64,000 nt of DNA from Burkholderia multivorans ATCC BAA-247 (lineage in GTDB: Bacteria; Pseudomonadota; Gammaproteobacteria; Burkholderiales; Burkholderiaceae), in contig NZ_CP009832.1 of assembly GCF_000959525.1 (NCBI RefSeq), positions 930,001 to 994,000 on the forward strand, written 5' to 3'. Positions within the stretch are counted from its first letter, which is position 1, and every line of letters begins with the position of its first letter. A program made the position numbers and the translations under genes. Shown piece after piece: positions 28,861-38,050 of this stretch. The notes below the pieces were generated by a model that saw nothing but the letters and a program-made list of their open reading frames with translations, ran no database searches and was not told the DNA's origin.

Positions 28861-29967
28861 TCAATGTCCGCGCTTTTCCTTTCTGACCACCATCCACCTA
28901 GGCACCCTGAACCGCACGATACTCAAATAAAGCCACACATACGTGCAGGCAAACAGCACGACAAACACAAACAGATGCACCGTATGCCGCCAGAACAGCG
29001 TAGCCGGGATCACGGCCACGAGACACAGCAGCCACAGATAAGGTGAAGTCAGCGAATTCCTTCGCGTCAGATCATGCGCGTGCTTCGTCCCCACGGCCCA
29101 CCGCATCAGCCGCTTGTACACGAGCATATGCAGGTGCACGCCATCCGGAATGCCCGGCGACATCCCGCGGATGAATTTCTTCCGATAGATCGAGAAGCAC
29201 GTCTCGAAGATCGGGTACATGAACAGCAGCACCGGATACCACGCGGACACTTCGCGATTGCGCATCACGAGCAGGATCGCGAGTTCGGCGAGCATGAACC
29301 CGATGAAGTACGCGCCGCCGTCCCCGAGAAAGATCAGCCCGGCCGGAAAATTCCACAGAAAGAACCCGAGCACGGCGCCCATCATGATGATCGACGCCGA
29401 CATCACGACCGGATCGTTGACGTGGAACGCGACATACGCGAGCGACGCGAACATCATGAAGCTGACCATCGACGCGAGTCCGTTGAAGCCATCGATGATG
29501 TTGATCGCATTCGCGAGCGCGGCCACCGCGAGCACGGTGATGAACGCCGAGATGGCCACGTAGCTGAGCAGGAAATCGAGCGGCGGCACGCTGATGCGCT
29601 TCACCGCGATCCCGAGCAGCCAGAACGCGAGCGCCGCCGCGGCCATCGTGCACAGCAGCCGCGCGCGCGGCGACACGCGCTTGGTCAGATCCTCGACGAG
29701 CCCCGACAGGAACGCCGGCAGCCCGCACGCGACGATCCCGAGAATGCTGCCGGAAATCGTGGGATAGCGTCGCGACAGCACCAGCGCGGCAATGACGACG
29801 CCGGCCAGGATCCCGATGCCCCCCACGCGCGGCACGGGCCGCACGTGGAATTTCTGCACGCCGGCCAGATCGCTGTCGATCGAGAATTTCTCGTGTAGAT
29901 GCGCATAGCGCACGATGAACAGCGTAACGAGCAGGGAAACGATGAAGCCGGACGCGAAGCTGAGCAT
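28861..29967 (-). CDS. ogcI: Undecaprenyl-phosphate HexNAc-1-phosphate transferase, O-glycan initiation (OgcI)
   Basis: A 368-residue WecA/MraY-family membrane enzyme with about eleven hydrophobic segments. Key motifs are 'GLVEDLTKRVSPRARLL' (acidic site), 'NAINIIDGFNGLASM' and 'AGLIFLGDGGAYFIGFML', and the C-terminal 'PDGVHLHMLVYKRLM' provides the H-x-H sugar-recognition block. It is the last gene of a five-gene minus-strand set whose order (flippase, GT2, GT4, epimerase, initiator) matches the Burkholderia ogcXABEI cluster. That cluster builds the Gal-GalNAc-GalNAc glycan used for general protein O-glycosylation. OgcI would add the first GalNAc-1-P. Symbol assigned from order and family. 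Confidence 0.87.
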   Translation of the reverse strand: MLSFASGFIVSLLVTLFIVRYAHLHEKFSIDSDLAGVQKFHVRPVPRVGGIGILAGVVIAALVLSRRYPTISGSILGIVACGLPAFLSGLVEDLTKRVSPRARLLCTMAAAALAFWLLGIAVKRISVPPLDFLLSYVAISAFITVLAVAALANAINIIDGFNGLASMVSFMMFASLAYVAFHVNDPVVMSASIIMMGAVLGFFLWNFPAGLIFLGDGGAYFIGFMLAELAILLVMRNREVSAWYPVLLFMYPIFETCFSIYRKKFIRGMSPGIPDGVHLHMLVYKRLMRWAVGTKHAHDLTRRNSLTSPYLWLLCLVAVIPATLFWRHTVHLFVFVVLFACTYVWLYLSIVRFRVPRWMVVRKEKRGH

Positions 29968-29994
29968 GGGATCGCTCGAAAAATGGACAGCGGA

Positions 29995-31017
29995 TTATAC
30001 AAAACCGCGCGGGTTCGCCTCCTGCCATCGCCAGTGGTCCGCACACATGTCGTCGAGGCCGAGCGTCGCACGCCAGCCGATGATGTCGGCGGCCGCCTGC
30101 GGGTTCGCATAGCACTCGGCGACGTCGCCCGGGCGGCGCGCGACGATCTCGTACGGCACCGGGCGGCCCGACGCCTTCTCGAACGCGCGTACGACATCAA
30201 GCACGCTGTAGCCCTGGCCGGTGCCGAGGTTCACGACGAAGCTCGCGTCGCGCTTCACGAGCGCATCGAGCGCGGCGATGTGCCCCTTCGCGAGATCGAC
30301 GACGTGGATGTAGTCGCGCACGCCGGTGCCGTCGGGCGTCGGATAGTCGGAGCCGAACACGCGCAGCTTCTCGAGCTTGCCGACGGCGACCTGCGCGACA
30401 TAAGGCATCAGGTTGTTCGGAATGCCGGCCGGATCCTCGCCGATCAGCCCGCTCGCATGCGCACCGACCGGGTTGAAATAGCGCAGTGTCGCGATCCGCC
30501 ACGACGGATCGGACACCTCGAGATCGCGCAGGATCTGCTCGGCGATCAGCTTCGACTGGCCGTACGGATTCGTCGCGGAGAGCGGGAACGATTCGTCGAT
30601 CGGCGAGCGCTCGGGCACGCCATAGACGGTTGCCGACGAGCTGAACACGAACTGCTTCACGTTGCGCGCGCGCATGACCTTCAGCACGGTCAGCAGCCCG
30701 CCAAGATTGTTCTGGTAGTACTCGAGCGGTTTCGCGACCGATTCGCCGACGGCCTTCAGCGCCGCGAAATGAATCGTGCCGGTGATCGGATGCGCGTCGA
30801 ACACTTTCGCGAGCGCGGCTTCGTCGCAGACGTCGACCTGATGGAACGCGGGCTGCTTGCCGGTGATGCGTTCGATGCGCCGCACGGCTTCGGCCTTGCT
30901 GTTGACGAGGTTGTCGACGATCACGACGTCGTAGCCGTTGTCGAGCAGCTCGACGGCCGTGTGCGAGCCGATATAGCCCGCGCCGCCGGTAACGAGGATG
31001 GTGCCTTTAGCGCTCAT
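29995..31017 (-). CDS. ogcE: UDP-glucose/UDP-GlcNAc 4-epimerase (GalE family, OgcE)
   Basis: A 340-residue GalE-type epimerase that interconverts UDP-Glc/UDP-Gal and probably UDP-GlcNAc/UDP-GalNAc. '[20 protein letters not shown]' is the NAD-binding motif. 'VFSSSATVYG' and the Y-x3-K in 'NPYGQSKLIAEQIL' are catalytic, and 'RYFNPVGAHASGLIGEDP' is also diagnostic. Within the O-glycan cluster it would provide the Gal and GalNAc donors; it may also serve LPS. It is 27 bp upstream of ogcI and 15 bp from the GT4 gene, so co-transcription is likely. Confidence 0.92.
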   Translation of the reverse strand: MSAKGTILVTGGAGYIGSHTAVELLDNGYDVVIVDNLVNSKAEAVRRIERITGKQPAFHQVDVCDEAALAKVFDAHPITGTIHFAALKAVGESVAKPLEYYQNNLGGLLTVLKVMRARNVKQFVFSSSATVYGVPERSPIDESFPLSATNPYGQSKLIAEQILRDLEVSDPSWRIATLRYFNPVGAHASGLIGEDPAGIPNNLMPYVAQVAVGKLEKLRVFGSDYPTPDGTGVRDYIHVVDLAKGHIAALDALVKRDASFVVNLGTGQGYSVLDVVRAFEKASGRPVPYEIVARRPGDVAECYANPQAAADIIGWRATLGLDDMCADHWRWQEANPRGFV

Positions 31018-31032
31018 TGCGGATGTACTCCT

Positions 31033-32169
31033 TCAAAAGGTAATGCCCGTCAGCGTACGAACAGTATGCCGGTAGCGTTCCACGACCTGCTGCTCATCGA
31101 ATTCGGCTGCGACCTTGCGCCGGCCGCGCTCGCCCATCGCCTCGCGCCCGGCCGCTCCGATGTCGATCATGCGCATCAACTGCTCGGCGAGGCTCGCGCT
31201 ATCGCGCACGCGGCACAGGAAGCCCGTTTCGCCGTCGGCGACGACGTCGCGGCAGCCCGGCACGTCGGTCGCGACGATCGGGCGTCCCATCGCGGACGCC
31301 TCCATCAGCGTGCGCGGCACGCCTTCACGATACGACGGCAGCACGACGCAGTCGGCAGCGGCGATGTGCGGACGCACGTCGTGCGCTTCGCCGAGATACT
31401 CGACGATGCCTTCGGCGACCCACGCATCGACGTCGGCGCGGCCGATCGCGCTCGGGTTGTCGACACCGAGCGGCCCGAGCAGCTGAAAGCGCGCATTCGG
31501 ATGGCGCGCGCGCACGATGCGCGCTGCTTCAACGTACTCGCGCACGCCTTTATCCCACAGCAGCCGGCCGATCAGGATGAACACCGGCGCAGCGCCGCCC
31601 GGCAGCGGCACCGGCGCGAACTGTTCGAGATCGACGCCTTCGCCGTGCAGCAGCCGTGCGCGCTCCGGATGCGCGAGCAACCGTTCGTCGGTGAAGGTCG
31701 CGAGATCGTCGCGGTTCAAGAACCACACTTCACGCGGAAAGCGGAACGCGAACCGGTACAGCCGCTTCGCGATGCTCGCCGCACGGCTTTTCTGGATGAA
31801 CACGTAGCCGAGCCCGGTCGTCACCGCGATCGAGGGCACGCGCGCGAGCCACGCGGCGACCGAGCCGTAGATGTTCGGCTTGATCGTGTAATGGAACACG
31901 AGATGGGGCTGCAGCGCACGGTAGTGGCGAACCAGCGCGGCGAGCGTGCCGAGATCCTCGCGCGGGCTCGTGCCTTTCGATGCAATCGCGAGCGCCACAT
32001 AGCGGCAGCCCATCTGCTCGAGCAGCGGCACGGTGCGGTCGTGCGGCGCGATCACGATCACGTCGGCGCCGTGCGCGACGAGCGCACGGATCAGCCCGTG
32101 CCGATACGTGTAGATCGCCCAGGCCGTGTTGCAGACGAGCGCAATGCGCAGCGGGGAAGTGGCGGACAT
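31033..32169 (-). CDS. ogcB: Glycosyltransferase family 4 of the O-glycan cluster (OgcB)
   Basis: A 378-residue retaining GT-B enzyme resembling PglA-type alpha-1,3-N-acetylgalactosaminyltransferases. The N-terminal domain ('IALVCNTAWAIYTYRHGLIRAL') is followed by 'HYTIKPNIYGSVAAWLARVPSIAVTTGLGYVF', typical of the PglA group. The C-terminal UDP-sugar site includes 'FILIGRLLWDKGVREYVEAA' and the E-x7-E region 'PSYREGVPRTLMEASAMGRPIV'. In the ogc pathway it would add the second GalNAc to lipid-linked GalNAc (inference from the cluster). Upstream is a 40-bp A/T-rich gap to the GT2 gene. Confidence 0.87.
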   Translation of the reverse strand: MSATSPLRIALVCNTAWAIYTYRHGLIRALVAHGADVIVIAPHDRTVPLLEQMGCRYVALAIASKGTSPREDLGTLAALVRHYRALQPHLVFHYTIKPNIYGSVAAWLARVPSIAVTTGLGYVFIQKSRAASIAKRLYRFAFRFPREVWFLNRDDLATFTDERLLAHPERARLLHGEGVDLEQFAPVPLPGGAAPVFILIGRLLWDKGVREYVEAARIVRARHPNARFQLLGPLGVDNPSAIGRADVDAWVAEGIVEYLGEAHDVRPHIAAADCVVLPSYREGVPRTLMEASAMGRPIVATDVPGCRDVVADGETGFLCRVRDSASLAEQLMRMIDIGAAGREAMGERGRRKVAAEFDEQQVVERYRHTVRTLTGITF

Positions 32170-32209
32170 GAAAAAAAGAAAAAATAAAGCGTCGAAAATG
32201 CCCTGCGCG

Positions 32210-33034
32210 CTAGGCGGACGGCCGCGCGGCGAACAGCGTCTGCTTGATGCGTTGCAGCGTCCGATACGGCGTCACGAAGTGCAGCAGGTTCTTCGCGAGG
32301 CCGGCCCAGTCGTACGGATTCAGCGCGTTGAAGTGGCGCAGCAGCAGCGCGAGCGTCGACATCAGCTGGCGGCGACGCTTCGTCGCGCTGATTCCGCCCT
32401 CGTTGAGCTCGTAATAGAGGCCGAGCTCGGGCAGGTTCGCGCAATCGTAGCGTTGCATTAAGCGTAAAAAAAGATCGAGATCCTCGGCCGCGCGGTACTT
32501 CGCGCGATAGTTGCCGACCTCGCGCACGGCGTCGATGCGCAGCATCACCGACGGATGCACGAGCGGCGAGCGCAGGAAGCGCGTGCGGCGCAGCGTGCGC
32601 GGATCGGCGGGCGGCGTCAGCATGAAACGCGGCTCGCCGGCGCGCGACACGACCTGCGTCCACATCCCGACGCAGGCGACTTGCGGGTGCGCGTCGAGAA
32701 ACGCGCGCTGCTTCGCGAGGCGCTGCGGCGCGGCGAGATCGCCGGCGTCGATGCGCGCGGCATAGCGGAAGCCGCGCTGCGCGAGCGCCTCGATGCCGGC
32801 TTCGAGCGCGCGCTCGATGCCGACGTTGTCCGGCATGCGCAGCACTTCGATCGTGAGGCCCGCGATCGCGGGCGCGACGATCGGCGGCGTGCTGCCGTCG
32901 TCGACGATCAGCACGTGTACGGGCGCGTCCTCGCGGAACGACGCGAGCGTGCGCACGACGTCGTCGTGCCCGTTGTAGGCCGGCATCAGCACGGCGACGT
33001 CGTCGAGCGGCGGCGCGGAAGCGGGAGACGTCAT
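32210..33034 (-). CDS. ogcA: Glycosyltransferase family 2 of the O-glycan cluster (OgcA)
   Basis: A 274-residue GT2 enzyme. 'VAVLMPAYNGHDDVVRTLASF' and 'VHVLIVDDGSTPPIV' form the nucleotide-binding strands. 'RYAARIDAGDLAAPQRLAKQ' holds the D-x-D-like motif (D-A-G-D). 'SPLVHPSVMLRIDAVREVGNY' and 'AAEDLDLFLRLMQRY' (E-D-x-D) complete the pattern. In the ogc pathway it would add the terminal galactose. The ATG at 33034 overlaps the flippase stop by 4 bp; the longer open frame to 33490 is antisense-type read-through inside the flippase gene and is not used. Confidence 0.86.
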   Translation of the reverse strand: MTSPASAPPLDDVAVLMPAYNGHDDVVRTLASFREDAPVHVLIVDDGSTPPIVAPAIAGLTIEVLRMPDNVGIERALEAGIEALAQRGFRYAARIDAGDLAAPQRLAKQRAFLDAHPQVACVGMWTQVVSRAGEPRFMLTPPADPRTLRRTRFLRSPLVHPSVMLRIDAVREVGNYRAKYRAAEDLDLFLRLMQRYDCANLPELGLYYELNEGGISATKRRRQLMSTLALLLRHFNALNPYDWAGLAKNLLHFVTPYRTLQRIKQTLFAARPSA

Positions 33035-34287
33035 GAACGCAGTTTGAAACGAATGTAATAAAAATTGACGGCCGCGGCGGCCGCGTAGCCGGCGGCGAGC
33101 CCGACGAGCGCGCCGTACAGCCCGAGCCGCGGGATCGCGAGCCAGTTCGCGAGCGCGGCGATCGCGAGCGCGAGCGCCCATTTCGCGAGCAACACGAATT
33201 TTGCTTGATATTTGAGCACGATAAGATTGCCTATCGCCTCGATCCCGGCAGGCACGGACAGCCAGACGGCCCAGCGGAAGATGTCGACCGACGCCTCGTA
33301 GCCGCGTCCGAACACCTTGCCGACGATCAGCGGCGCGGCGGCATCGAGCACGAGCGCGCCGGCCGTCATCAGCGCGGCGGTCATCGCGATGAGCCGGACG
33401 ATGTTGCGGCGCAATCGCGCGACGTCCTGCACGCGGTAGACGAACGCGGGCGCGATGGTTTGCGCGAGCATCAGCGCGAGCGTGATCCAATTCTCGTTGA
33501 GCTGTTGTGCGGCAGCGTACCGGCCGAGGTCGGCGAACGACACGTGGCGTTCGAGCATCAGCCGGTCGAGCTTCAGGAACAGGTACATGCAGATCAGCCC
33601 GAGCCAGAACACGGTGCCGGCCGTCGCGAAATGTCGGAACAGCGGTTTGTCGAACGTCCAGCCGAGCGAGCCGCCGTTACGATGACGGTAGTACAGCAGC
33701 AGCACGAAGCCGATCGCGGCCGCCTCGAGCGCCCACAGCCACGCGAAGCGGGCGGGCGCGGCGGCGGCGCGCACCAGCAGCCAGACGAGCAGCGCCTTCG
33801 CGAGCGCGGTGAACATGCTCGTCACGAGCTGCGGCTTGCTGTACGTCATGCTCTGCAGCCACGCGTTGATGACGCCGACGAACGGCTCGCGGAACACCAT
33901 CGTGACGGCAAGGCCGGCCAGCATCGCGCCGACGAGCGGATCGAACGCGCCGGCGGCGATCGCGATCCAGGTCGCGATGAGCGCGGCGATCGACACGCCG
34001 ATGCGCAGCGCGAACGCGCTGCCGAGCACGGCGCCGAGCTGGGCCGGCGGGCGCTGCACGATGGTCGGCACCAGAATTTCCGCGCCGCACACCCAGGTCA
34101 GCGGCGCCAGCACGAGGAGCAGCGTATTCGCATACTGCCATTTGCCGAACACGTCCGGCCCGAAATAACGGGCCAGCAGCCCGCTGATCGCGATCGCGAC
34201 GCCGATCTGCGTCAGCCGTTCGAGCCCCAGCCAGACGAGGTTCGCGACGGCTTTCGCGACGTCCGGGTTGCCGAATCGCTTCAGCAT
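33031..34287 (-). CDS. ogcX: Wzx-like oligosaccharide flippase of the O-glycan cluster (OgcX)
   Basis: A 418-residue polytopic membrane protein of the MOP/polysaccharide-transporter superfamily with about twelve hydrophobic segments. The beginning 'VANLVWLGLERLTQIGVAIAISGLLARYFG' and following 'FGKWQYANTLLLVLAPLTWVC' match Wzx flippases. It would turn the completed lipid-linked trisaccharide to the periplasm, where an oligosaccharyltransferase (PglL, not in this window) transfers it to protein. The ATG at 34287 is preferred; a GTG at 34308 would add seven residues. It is the first gene of the ogc set and divergent from manB across 248 bp. Confidence 0.86.
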   Translation of the reverse strand: MLKRFGNPDVAKAVANLVWLGLERLTQIGVAIAISGLLARYFGPDVFGKWQYANTLLLVLAPLTWVCGAEILVPTIVQRPPAQLGAVLGSAFALRIGVSIAALIATWIAIAAGAFDPLVGAMLAGLAVTMVFREPFVGVINAWLQSMTYSKPQLVTSMFTALAKALLVWLLVRAAAAPARFAWLWALEAAAIGFVLLLYYRHRNGGSLGWTFDKPLFRHFATAGTVFWLGLICMYLFLKLDRLMLERHVSFADLGRYAAAQQLNENWITLALMLAQTIAPAFVYRVQDVARLRRNIVRLIAMTAALMTAGALVLDAAAPLIVGKVFGRGYEASVDIFRWAVWLSVPAGIEAIGNLIVLKYQAKFVLLAKWALALAIAALANWLAIPRLGLYGALVGLAAGYAAAAAVNFYYIRFKLRS

Positions 34288-34535
34288 GCGGCGGCTAGGC
34301 GGCCGCACGCGCGCGGGGCGGCCGGCAGGGCGCCGGCTGGCGGCAGGAAGGCGGCGGAGCGACTACGCATTAAAATGGGCGGTATGCACGTCATCGAAAC
34401 CCGCGATTATAAGTGGGATCGGGGCCGCTCCAGCCGTCCCGTCCGTTGTTCCGCGCGGAGCCTGCGTGTAGCATGCGCCGGCACCGGCGAGAGGCGGCCA
34501 GACTATTTTCCATGCACGCAACCGAGAGAGAATCG

Positions 34536-35930
34536 ATGATCTCCCAATCCATCTTCAAGGCATATGACATCCGCGGCGTGGTCGGCAAGACGCTCGACGC
34601 CGACACGGCGCGCAGCATCGGCCGCGCGTTCGGCAGCGAAGTGCGCGCGCAGGGCGGCGACGCGGTCGTCGTCGCGCGCGACGGCCGCCTGTCCGGGCCC
34701 GAGCTCGTCGGCGCGCTCGCCGACGGGCTGCGTGCGGCAGGCGTCGACGTGGTCGATATCGGCATGGTCCCGACGCCGGTCGGCTACTTCGCGGCGAGCG
34801 TGCCGCTCGCGCTGAAGGGCGGCGAGCGCCGCGTCGATTCGTGCATCGTCGTCACCGGCAGCCACAACCCGCCCGACTACAACGGCTTCAAGATGGTGCT
34901 GCGCGGCGCGGCGATCTACGGCGAGCAGATCCAGGCGCTGTATCGCCGCATCGTCGACGAGCGCTTCGAGAGCGGCAGCGGCACGTACGAAGAGCACGAC
35001 GTGGCCGACGCGTACATCGACCGCATCGTCGGCGACGTGAAGCTCGCGCGCCCGCTGAAGCTCGTCGTCGACGCGGGCAACGGCGTCGCCGGCCCGCTCG
35101 CGACGCGCCTGTTCAAGGCGCTCGGCTGCACGCTGGTCGAGCGCTTCACCGACATCGACGGCACGTTCCCGAACCATCACCCCGATCCGGCCCACCCGGA
35201 AAACCTGCAGGACGTGATCCAGGCGCTGAAGGACACGGACGCCGAGCTCGGCTTCGCCTTCGACGGCGACGGCGACCGTCTCGGCGTCGTCACGAAGGAC
35301 GGCCAGATCATCTATCCGGATCGCCAGCTGATGCTGTTCGCCGAGGAAGTGCTGTCGCGCAACCCGGGCGCGCAGATCATCTACGACGTGAAGTGCACGC
35401 GCCACCTCGCGCAATGGGTGAAGTCGAAGGGCGGCGAGCCGCTGATGTGGAAGACGGGCCACTCGCTCGTGAAGGCGAAGCTGCGCGAAACGGGCGCGCC
35501 GCTCGCGGGCGAAATGAGCGGCCACGTGTTCTTCAAGGATCGGTGGTACGGCTTCGACGACGGCCTCTACACGGGCGCGCGCCTGCTCGAGATCCTCGCG
35601 AAGACGGCCGACCCGAGCGCCGTGCTGAACGCGCTGCCCGATGCGATGAGCACGCCGGAACTGCAGCTGAAGCTCGAGGAAGGCGAGAACTTCAGCCTGA
35701 TCGAGAAGCTGCAGAAGGAAGCGAAGTTCGACGGCGCGGACGAAGTCGTGACGATCGACGGCCTGCGCGTCGAGTATCCGGACGGCTTCGGGCTCGCGCG
35801 TTCGTCGAACACGACGCCGGTCGTCGTGCTGCGCTTCGAGGCGGAGACGCAGGACGGCCTGAAGCGCATTCAGGACGACTTCCGCCGTGTGCTGACGGCC
35901 GCGAAGCCGGACGTGAAGCTGCCGTTCTGA
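34536..35930 (+). CDS. manB: Phosphomannomutase/phosphoglucomutase
   Basis: A 464-residue alpha-D-phosphohexomutase that interconverts hexose-6- and hexose-1-phosphates, feeding GDP-mannose, dTDP-rhamnose and UDP-glucose supply. The N-terminus is 'FKAYDIRGVVGKTLDADTA'. The phosphoserine loop 'VTGSHNPPDYNGFKM' lies near residue 106, the metal-binding 'FDGDGDRLGVV' near residue 241, and the sugar-binding 'GEMSGHVFFKD' near residue 325. The C-terminal phosphate-binding 'RSSNTTPVVVLRFEA' is intact. The ATG at 34536 after GAGAGAG is chosen over an in-frame ATG at 34512. A strong terminator follows. Symbol by family; algC or cpsG are alternatives. Confidence 0.93.
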   Translation: MISQSIFKAYDIRGVVGKTLDADTARSIGRAFGSEVRAQGGDAVVVARDGRLSGPELVGALADGLRAAGVDVVDIGMVPTPVGYFAASVPLALKGGERRVDSCIVVTGSHNPPDYNGFKMVLRGAAIYGEQIQALYRRIVDERFESGSGTYEEHDVADAYIDRIVGDVKLARPLKLVVDAGNGVAGPLATRLFKALGCTLVERFTDIDGTFPNHHPDPAHPENLQDVIQALKDTDAELGFAFDGDGDRLGVVTKDGQIIYPDRQLMLFAEEVLSRNPGAQIIYDVKCTRHLAQWVKSKGGEPLMWKTGHSLVKAKLRETGAPLAGEMSGHVFFKDRWYGFDDGLYTGARLLEILAKTADPSAVLNALPDAMSTPELQLKLEEGENFSLIEKLQKEAKFDGADEVVTIDGLRVEYPDGFGLARSSNTTPVVVLRFEAETQDGLKRIQDDFRRVLTAAKPDVKLPF

Positions 35931-35997
35931 CCTGGGCATCGGGCGGCCGCACGGGTCGCCCCAGCCGGTCGCCCTGACCGGGCGCCTTCTCCCCGAA

Positions 35998-36032
35998 AAG
36001 CGGCGTGCGCGTGACGCGTGCGCCGCTTTTTG
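35998..36032 (+). terminator. Rho-independent terminator after manB
   Basis: A long stem starting AAGCGGCG and ending CGCCGCTT, with an inner CGCG/CGCG helix, two wobble pairs and a TGA loop, is followed by five T residues. It lies 67 bp after the manB stop and before waaC, so the LPS core genes need their own promoter. Confidence 0.9.
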
Positions 36033-36107
36033 TCAATCTACGGCGCCGGGCGCGATAAAATCGCGTCTTTATGCCTGTCGCCGGCCGTCTGCCGGCGTTT
36101 TTTCAGC

Positions 36108-37103
36108 GTGCAAAAGATCCTGATCGTGCGCGTGTCGTCGCTGGGCGACGTCGTGCACAACATGCCGGTGATCGCCGATATCCGGCGTCGCCATCCCGAT
36201 GCGCAGATCGACTGGCTCGTCGAAGAAAGCTTCGTCGATCTCGTGAAACTCGTCGACGGCGTGCGCAACGTGCTGCCGTTCTCGCTGCGCCGCTGGCGCA
36301 AGCAGCCGTTCTCCGGCGCGACGTGGCGCGAGATCCGCGCGTTTCGCAAGCAGCTCGCCGCCGAGCACTACGATCTCGTGATCGACTGCCAGGGCTTGAT
36401 CAAGACCGCGTGGGTCGCGAGCTGGGCGCGCGGGCCGCTCGTCGGCCTCGGCAACCGGACGGACGGCGCCGGCTACGAATGGCCGGTGCGCTTCTTCTAT
36501 CGCAAGCGCGTGCCGATCGCACCGCGCACGCACGTCGTCGAGCGTTCGCGGCAGCTCGTCGCGGCCGCGCTCGGCGATCCGGCGCCGACGCCGGCCGATC
36601 CCGTCGATTTCGGCCTCGACACGCGCGACGCGTCGCGCGCGATCGCCTCGGTCGGGCTGAACCTGCCGGTGCCCTACGTGGTGTTCGTCCATGCGACTTC
36701 GCGCGCGGACAAACAATGGCCCGACGCCGCATGGATCGAGCTCGGCCAGGCGCTGGTACGGCGCGGCGCATCGCTCGTGCTGCCGTGGGGCAACGACGCG
36801 GAGCGCGCGACGAGCGAGCGGCTCGCGAAGGAGTTCGGCGAGGCCGCGATCGTGCCGCCAAAGCTGTCGCTGCCGGCCGTGGTCGGCCTGATCGACGGCG
36901 CGGCCGCGACGGTCGGGGTTGATACAGGTCTGGTTCACATCGCGGCCGCGCTGAAGCGCCCGACCGTCGAACTGTACAATTTCGCGACGGCCTGGCGAAC
37001 CGGCGGCTACTGGTCGCCGAACGTCGTCAATCTCGGCACGGCGGGGCAGCCCCCGTCGATCGCGCAGGTGAAGTCGGCGCTCGCGGGCTTCGGTCTCCTG
37101 TAA
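36108..37103 (+). CDS. waaC: Lipopolysaccharide heptosyltransferase I WaaC
   Basis: A 331-residue GT9 enzyme that adds the first heptose to Kdo of the inner LPS core. 'ILIVRVSSLGDVVHNMPVIADIRRRHP' at the N-terminus is the signature, including the proposed catalytic Asp. 'YDLVIDCQGLIKTAWVA' and the C-terminal donor site 'VGVDTGLVHIAAALKRPTVELY' are complete. Homology begins at the GTG at 36108, giving the expected length; no upstream ATG in frame gives a sensible start. It is followed by kdoO (25 bp) and waaA, forming a core-LPS operon. Confidence 0.94.
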   Translation: MQKILIVRVSSLGDVVHNMPVIADIRRRHPDAQIDWLVEESFVDLVKLVDGVRNVLPFSLRRWRKQPFSGATWREIRAFRKQLAAEHYDLVIDCQGLIKTAWVASWARGPLVGLGNRTDGAGYEWPVRFFYRKRVPIAPRTHVVERSRQLVAAALGDPAPTPADPVDFGLDTRDASRAIASVGLNLPVPYVVFVHATSRADKQWPDAAWIELGQALVRRGASLVLPWGNDAERATSERLAKEFGEAAIVPPKLSLPAVVGLIDGAAATVGVDTGLVHIAAALKRPTVELYNFATAWRTGGYWSPNVVNLGTAGQPPSIAQVKSALAGFGLL

Positions 37104-37128
37104 CGCACGCATTCGTGGCGAACCGATC

Positions 37129-38013
37129 ATGAGCGAATCCCAGATCATCGAAGTCTCGTCCGCCGACTGGAGCGGACATCAGCTGTCGGTGCCGCGCGAG
37201 CAGTTGCTGGCGGCAGTCGAGGAAGGCAAGGTGCTGTATTTCCCGCACCTGCGCTTCGCGATCGAAGGCGGCGAGGAAGCGCTGCTCGATCCGGCGCTCG
37301 CCGATCCGAAACGCAAGAACATCAGTCTTGCGCCGAACGGCGGCGCGCTCGTCGGCGTGCTCGGCGACGAAGTCACGCAGTCTGCCGTGCGCGCGCTCGT
37401 CGCGCGCTTTCAGCAGCAGGCCGGCACGCTCGTCGACGGCCTGTTTCCCGAATACCGCGGCAAGCTGCGCGTCGCGCCGACGAGCCTGCGGCTGATGCAG
37501 GTCGAGACGCGCCAGACGTCGTGGCGCAAGGACGACAGCCGGCTGCACGTCGACGCGTTTCCGTCGCGGCCGAACTACGGCGAGCGGATCCTGCGCGTGT
37601 TCACGAACGTGAACCCGGCGGGCGTGCCGCGCGTCTGGCGCGTCGGCGAGCCGTTCGAGGACGTCGCGAAGCGCTTTCTGCCGAAGATCCGTCCGCAGCT
37701 GCCGGGCTCCGCGTGGCTGCTGAATCTGCTGCACGTGACGAAGTCGCGGCGCAGCGCCTACGACCATCTGATGCTGAATCTGCACGACGGGATGAAGGCA
37801 GATCTCGACTATCAGAAGACCTGTCCGCAGCAGACGATGCCGTTCCCGCCGGGCAGCGTGTGGATATGTTTCTCCGATCAGACTTCGCACGCTGTGATGT
37901 CCGGACAGTTCATGCTCGAGCAGACCTTCTTCCTGCCCGTCGACGCGATGGTGCGCCGCGAGTGCGCGCCGCTCGGCATCCTCGAGCGGCTCACGGGCAG
38001 GGCACTGGTTTGA
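37129..38013 (+). CDS. kdoO: Kdo 3-hydroxylase KdoO (Fe(II)/2-oxoglutarate dioxygenase)
   Basis: A 294-residue protein matching KdoO, which hydroxylates Kdo at C3 to give Ko (D-glycero-D-talo-oct-2-ulosonic acid) in the inner core of Burkholderia and Yersinia LPS. The iron-binding facial triad is visible as H140-x-D142 ('RLHVDAFPSRPNYGE') with the distal His at 254 ('SDQTSHAVMSGQF'). A downstream Arg for 2-oxoglutarate is plausible in the C-terminal part. There is no signal peptide, so it acts at the cytoplasmic side. It is flanked by waaC and waaA, which make its substrate context explicit. Confidence 0.92.
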   Translation: MSESQIIEVSSADWSGHQLSVPREQLLAAVEEGKVLYFPHLRFAIEGGEEALLDPALADPKRKNISLAPNGGALVGVLGDEVTQSAVRALVARFQQQAGTLVDGLFPEYRGKLRVAPTSLRLMQVETRQTSWRKDDSRLHVDAFPSRPNYGERILRVFTNVNPAGVPRVWRVGEPFEDVAKRFLPKIRPQLPGSAWLLNLLHVTKSRRSAYDHLMLNLHDGMKADLDYQKTCPQQTMPFPPGSVWICFSDQTSHAVMSGQFMLEQTFFLPVDAMVRRECAPLGILERLTGRALV

Positions 38014-38050
38014 GCGCGCATATTCATCGACACGACGGCCGGGCACACGC

